Origin: Actinomycetes bacterium
GTDB taxonomy: Bacteria > Actinomycetota > Actinomycetes > Streptosporangiales > Streptosporangiaceae
Direction: 5' to 3'
Length of the DNA stretch: 5,148 nucleotides
NCBI GenBank assembly: GCA_023425615.1
Contig: JAFACJ010000069.1
Span: forward strand, 1 to 5,148
Notes under the pieces: generated by a model
What the model was told of the DNA's origin: nothing
The model's database searches: none
What the model saw: only the letters and a program-made list of their open reading frames with translations
Shown here: piece by piece, positions 4,765-5,148 of the stretch
Numbering within the stretch: the stretch's first letter is position 1
Layout of the letters: each line of letters starts with the position of its first letter
Translations under genes and position numbers: made by a program

Positions 4765-5148
4765 GCGGCACGATGCCCTCAGAGCTGGAGAGCAGGGCAC
4801 CGGGGGGAGCCGTCCTGCGAAAGGCCCGTGCTCTCCTGGCGGATGACGGGCTCTCCTGCAACGGCGTCGAGGTCGTCGACCGATCGCCCGTGGGCGCAGG
4901 CTCGGTGCGTATCCGGCCCCAAGGCCCGGCCGAGCAGTGGAGGGAAACGCTCACCTGCTGGTTCGGTTCCCAGGACTGGGTGGAGACCCTCGCCGTCCGG
5001 CCACCCCACATCTACGTCCGGCCGACGACCGACGCCATACGCTCATGGGTCACCGAGGGCTGGACGGCATCACTCGACGCGCTGGTGTGCGGCCCGCGGC
5101 TCGATATCGCCGACATCGCCCCCGACGCGTCGTCATCTCTCGATTCCG
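4761..5148 (+). CDS. Unidentified ORF, 3' end beyond the window
   Basis: ATG 4761 overlaps the synthetase stop as ATGA, and the frame stays open for 129 codons to the window edge with GC-rich third positions, so it is very likely a real, co-translated gene. The visible part starts MSGTMPSELESRAPGG and is soluble, with two Cys (33, 66; a third at 110) and no membrane segment. The stretch WVETLAVRPPHIYVRP followed by DAIRSWVTEG recalls the end of the N-terminal tRNA-binding domain of arginyl-tRNA synthetase, where a beta strand and helix precede the catalytic domain. The resemblance is faint and from memory. The HIGH signature that would decide it would lie beyond the window. No ACA codon is seen. 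Its place suggests a role with the synthetase: tRNA handling, transfer of the amino acid, or a further modification step. Confidence 0.6.
   Translation, partial: MSGTMPSELESRAPGGAVLRKARALLADDGLSCNGVEVVDRSPVGAGSVRIRPQGPAEQWRETLTCWFGSQDWVETLAVRPPHIYVRPTTDAIRSWVTEGWTASLDALVCGPRLDIADIAPDASSSLDS

Overview
The window reads as high-GC actinobacterial DNA (Streptomyces or a relative). Coding frames prefer G or C in the third codon position, the ctaG-type gene follows a DUF2243-type gene as is common in actinomycetes, and stop/start junctions overlap as ATGA. All convincing genes are on the + strand. No integrase, transposase or CRISPR array is visible.

Layout. Positions 1-297 hold the 3' end of a DUF2243-type membrane protein gene, overlapped by a complete caa3-type CtaG cytochrome c oxidase assembly gene (297-1127). 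These look like ordinary respiratory-membrane genes, separated from the rest by a hairpin and a distinctly less GC-rich spacer. From about 1280 an unusual cassette begins. A leader with mutually exclusive pairings and a possible 48-codon upstream ORF precedes a very strong ribosome binding site. Next comes a 133-residue low-complexity Ser/Thr/Ala/Gln protein (1429-1830), in which all 18 threonine codons are ACA, normally the rarest threonine codon in such genomes. After a hairpin-rich spacer lies a tRNA with anticodon UGU, which reads ACA. Its body (2028-2283, CCA encoded) is interrupted in the D-arm by 179 nt flanked by near-identical 8-bp repeats; removing the insert restores a canonical 77-nt cloverleaf. 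An 11-bp perfect inverted repeat follows directly. Then come three genes joined by ATGA overlaps: an AsnO/VioC-like Fe(II)/2-oxoglutarate amino-acid oxygenase, an archaeal-type AspRS paralogue with changed substrate-pocket, motif 2 and motif 3 residues, and an unidentified ORF running off the end.

How they may work together (inference). The oxygenase could make a modified free amino acid, the AspRS paralogue could load it onto the dedicated UGU tRNA, and that tRNA could deliver it at the ACA codons of the 133-residue protein. This would be a local, natural reassignment of a sense codon. The ACA bias, the matching anticodon, the oxygenase and the altered synthetase are all visible in sequence; the functional link is a hypothesis. 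Against complete reassignment, ACA also occurs three times in the oxygenase gene and once in the synthetase gene, there at a conserved HTPK position. Any recoding must therefore be partial, conditional or in competition with a normal tRNA-Thr. Alternatives are a tRNA-dependent peptide natural-product pathway, a self-resistance synthetase, or a tRNA inactivated by insertion.
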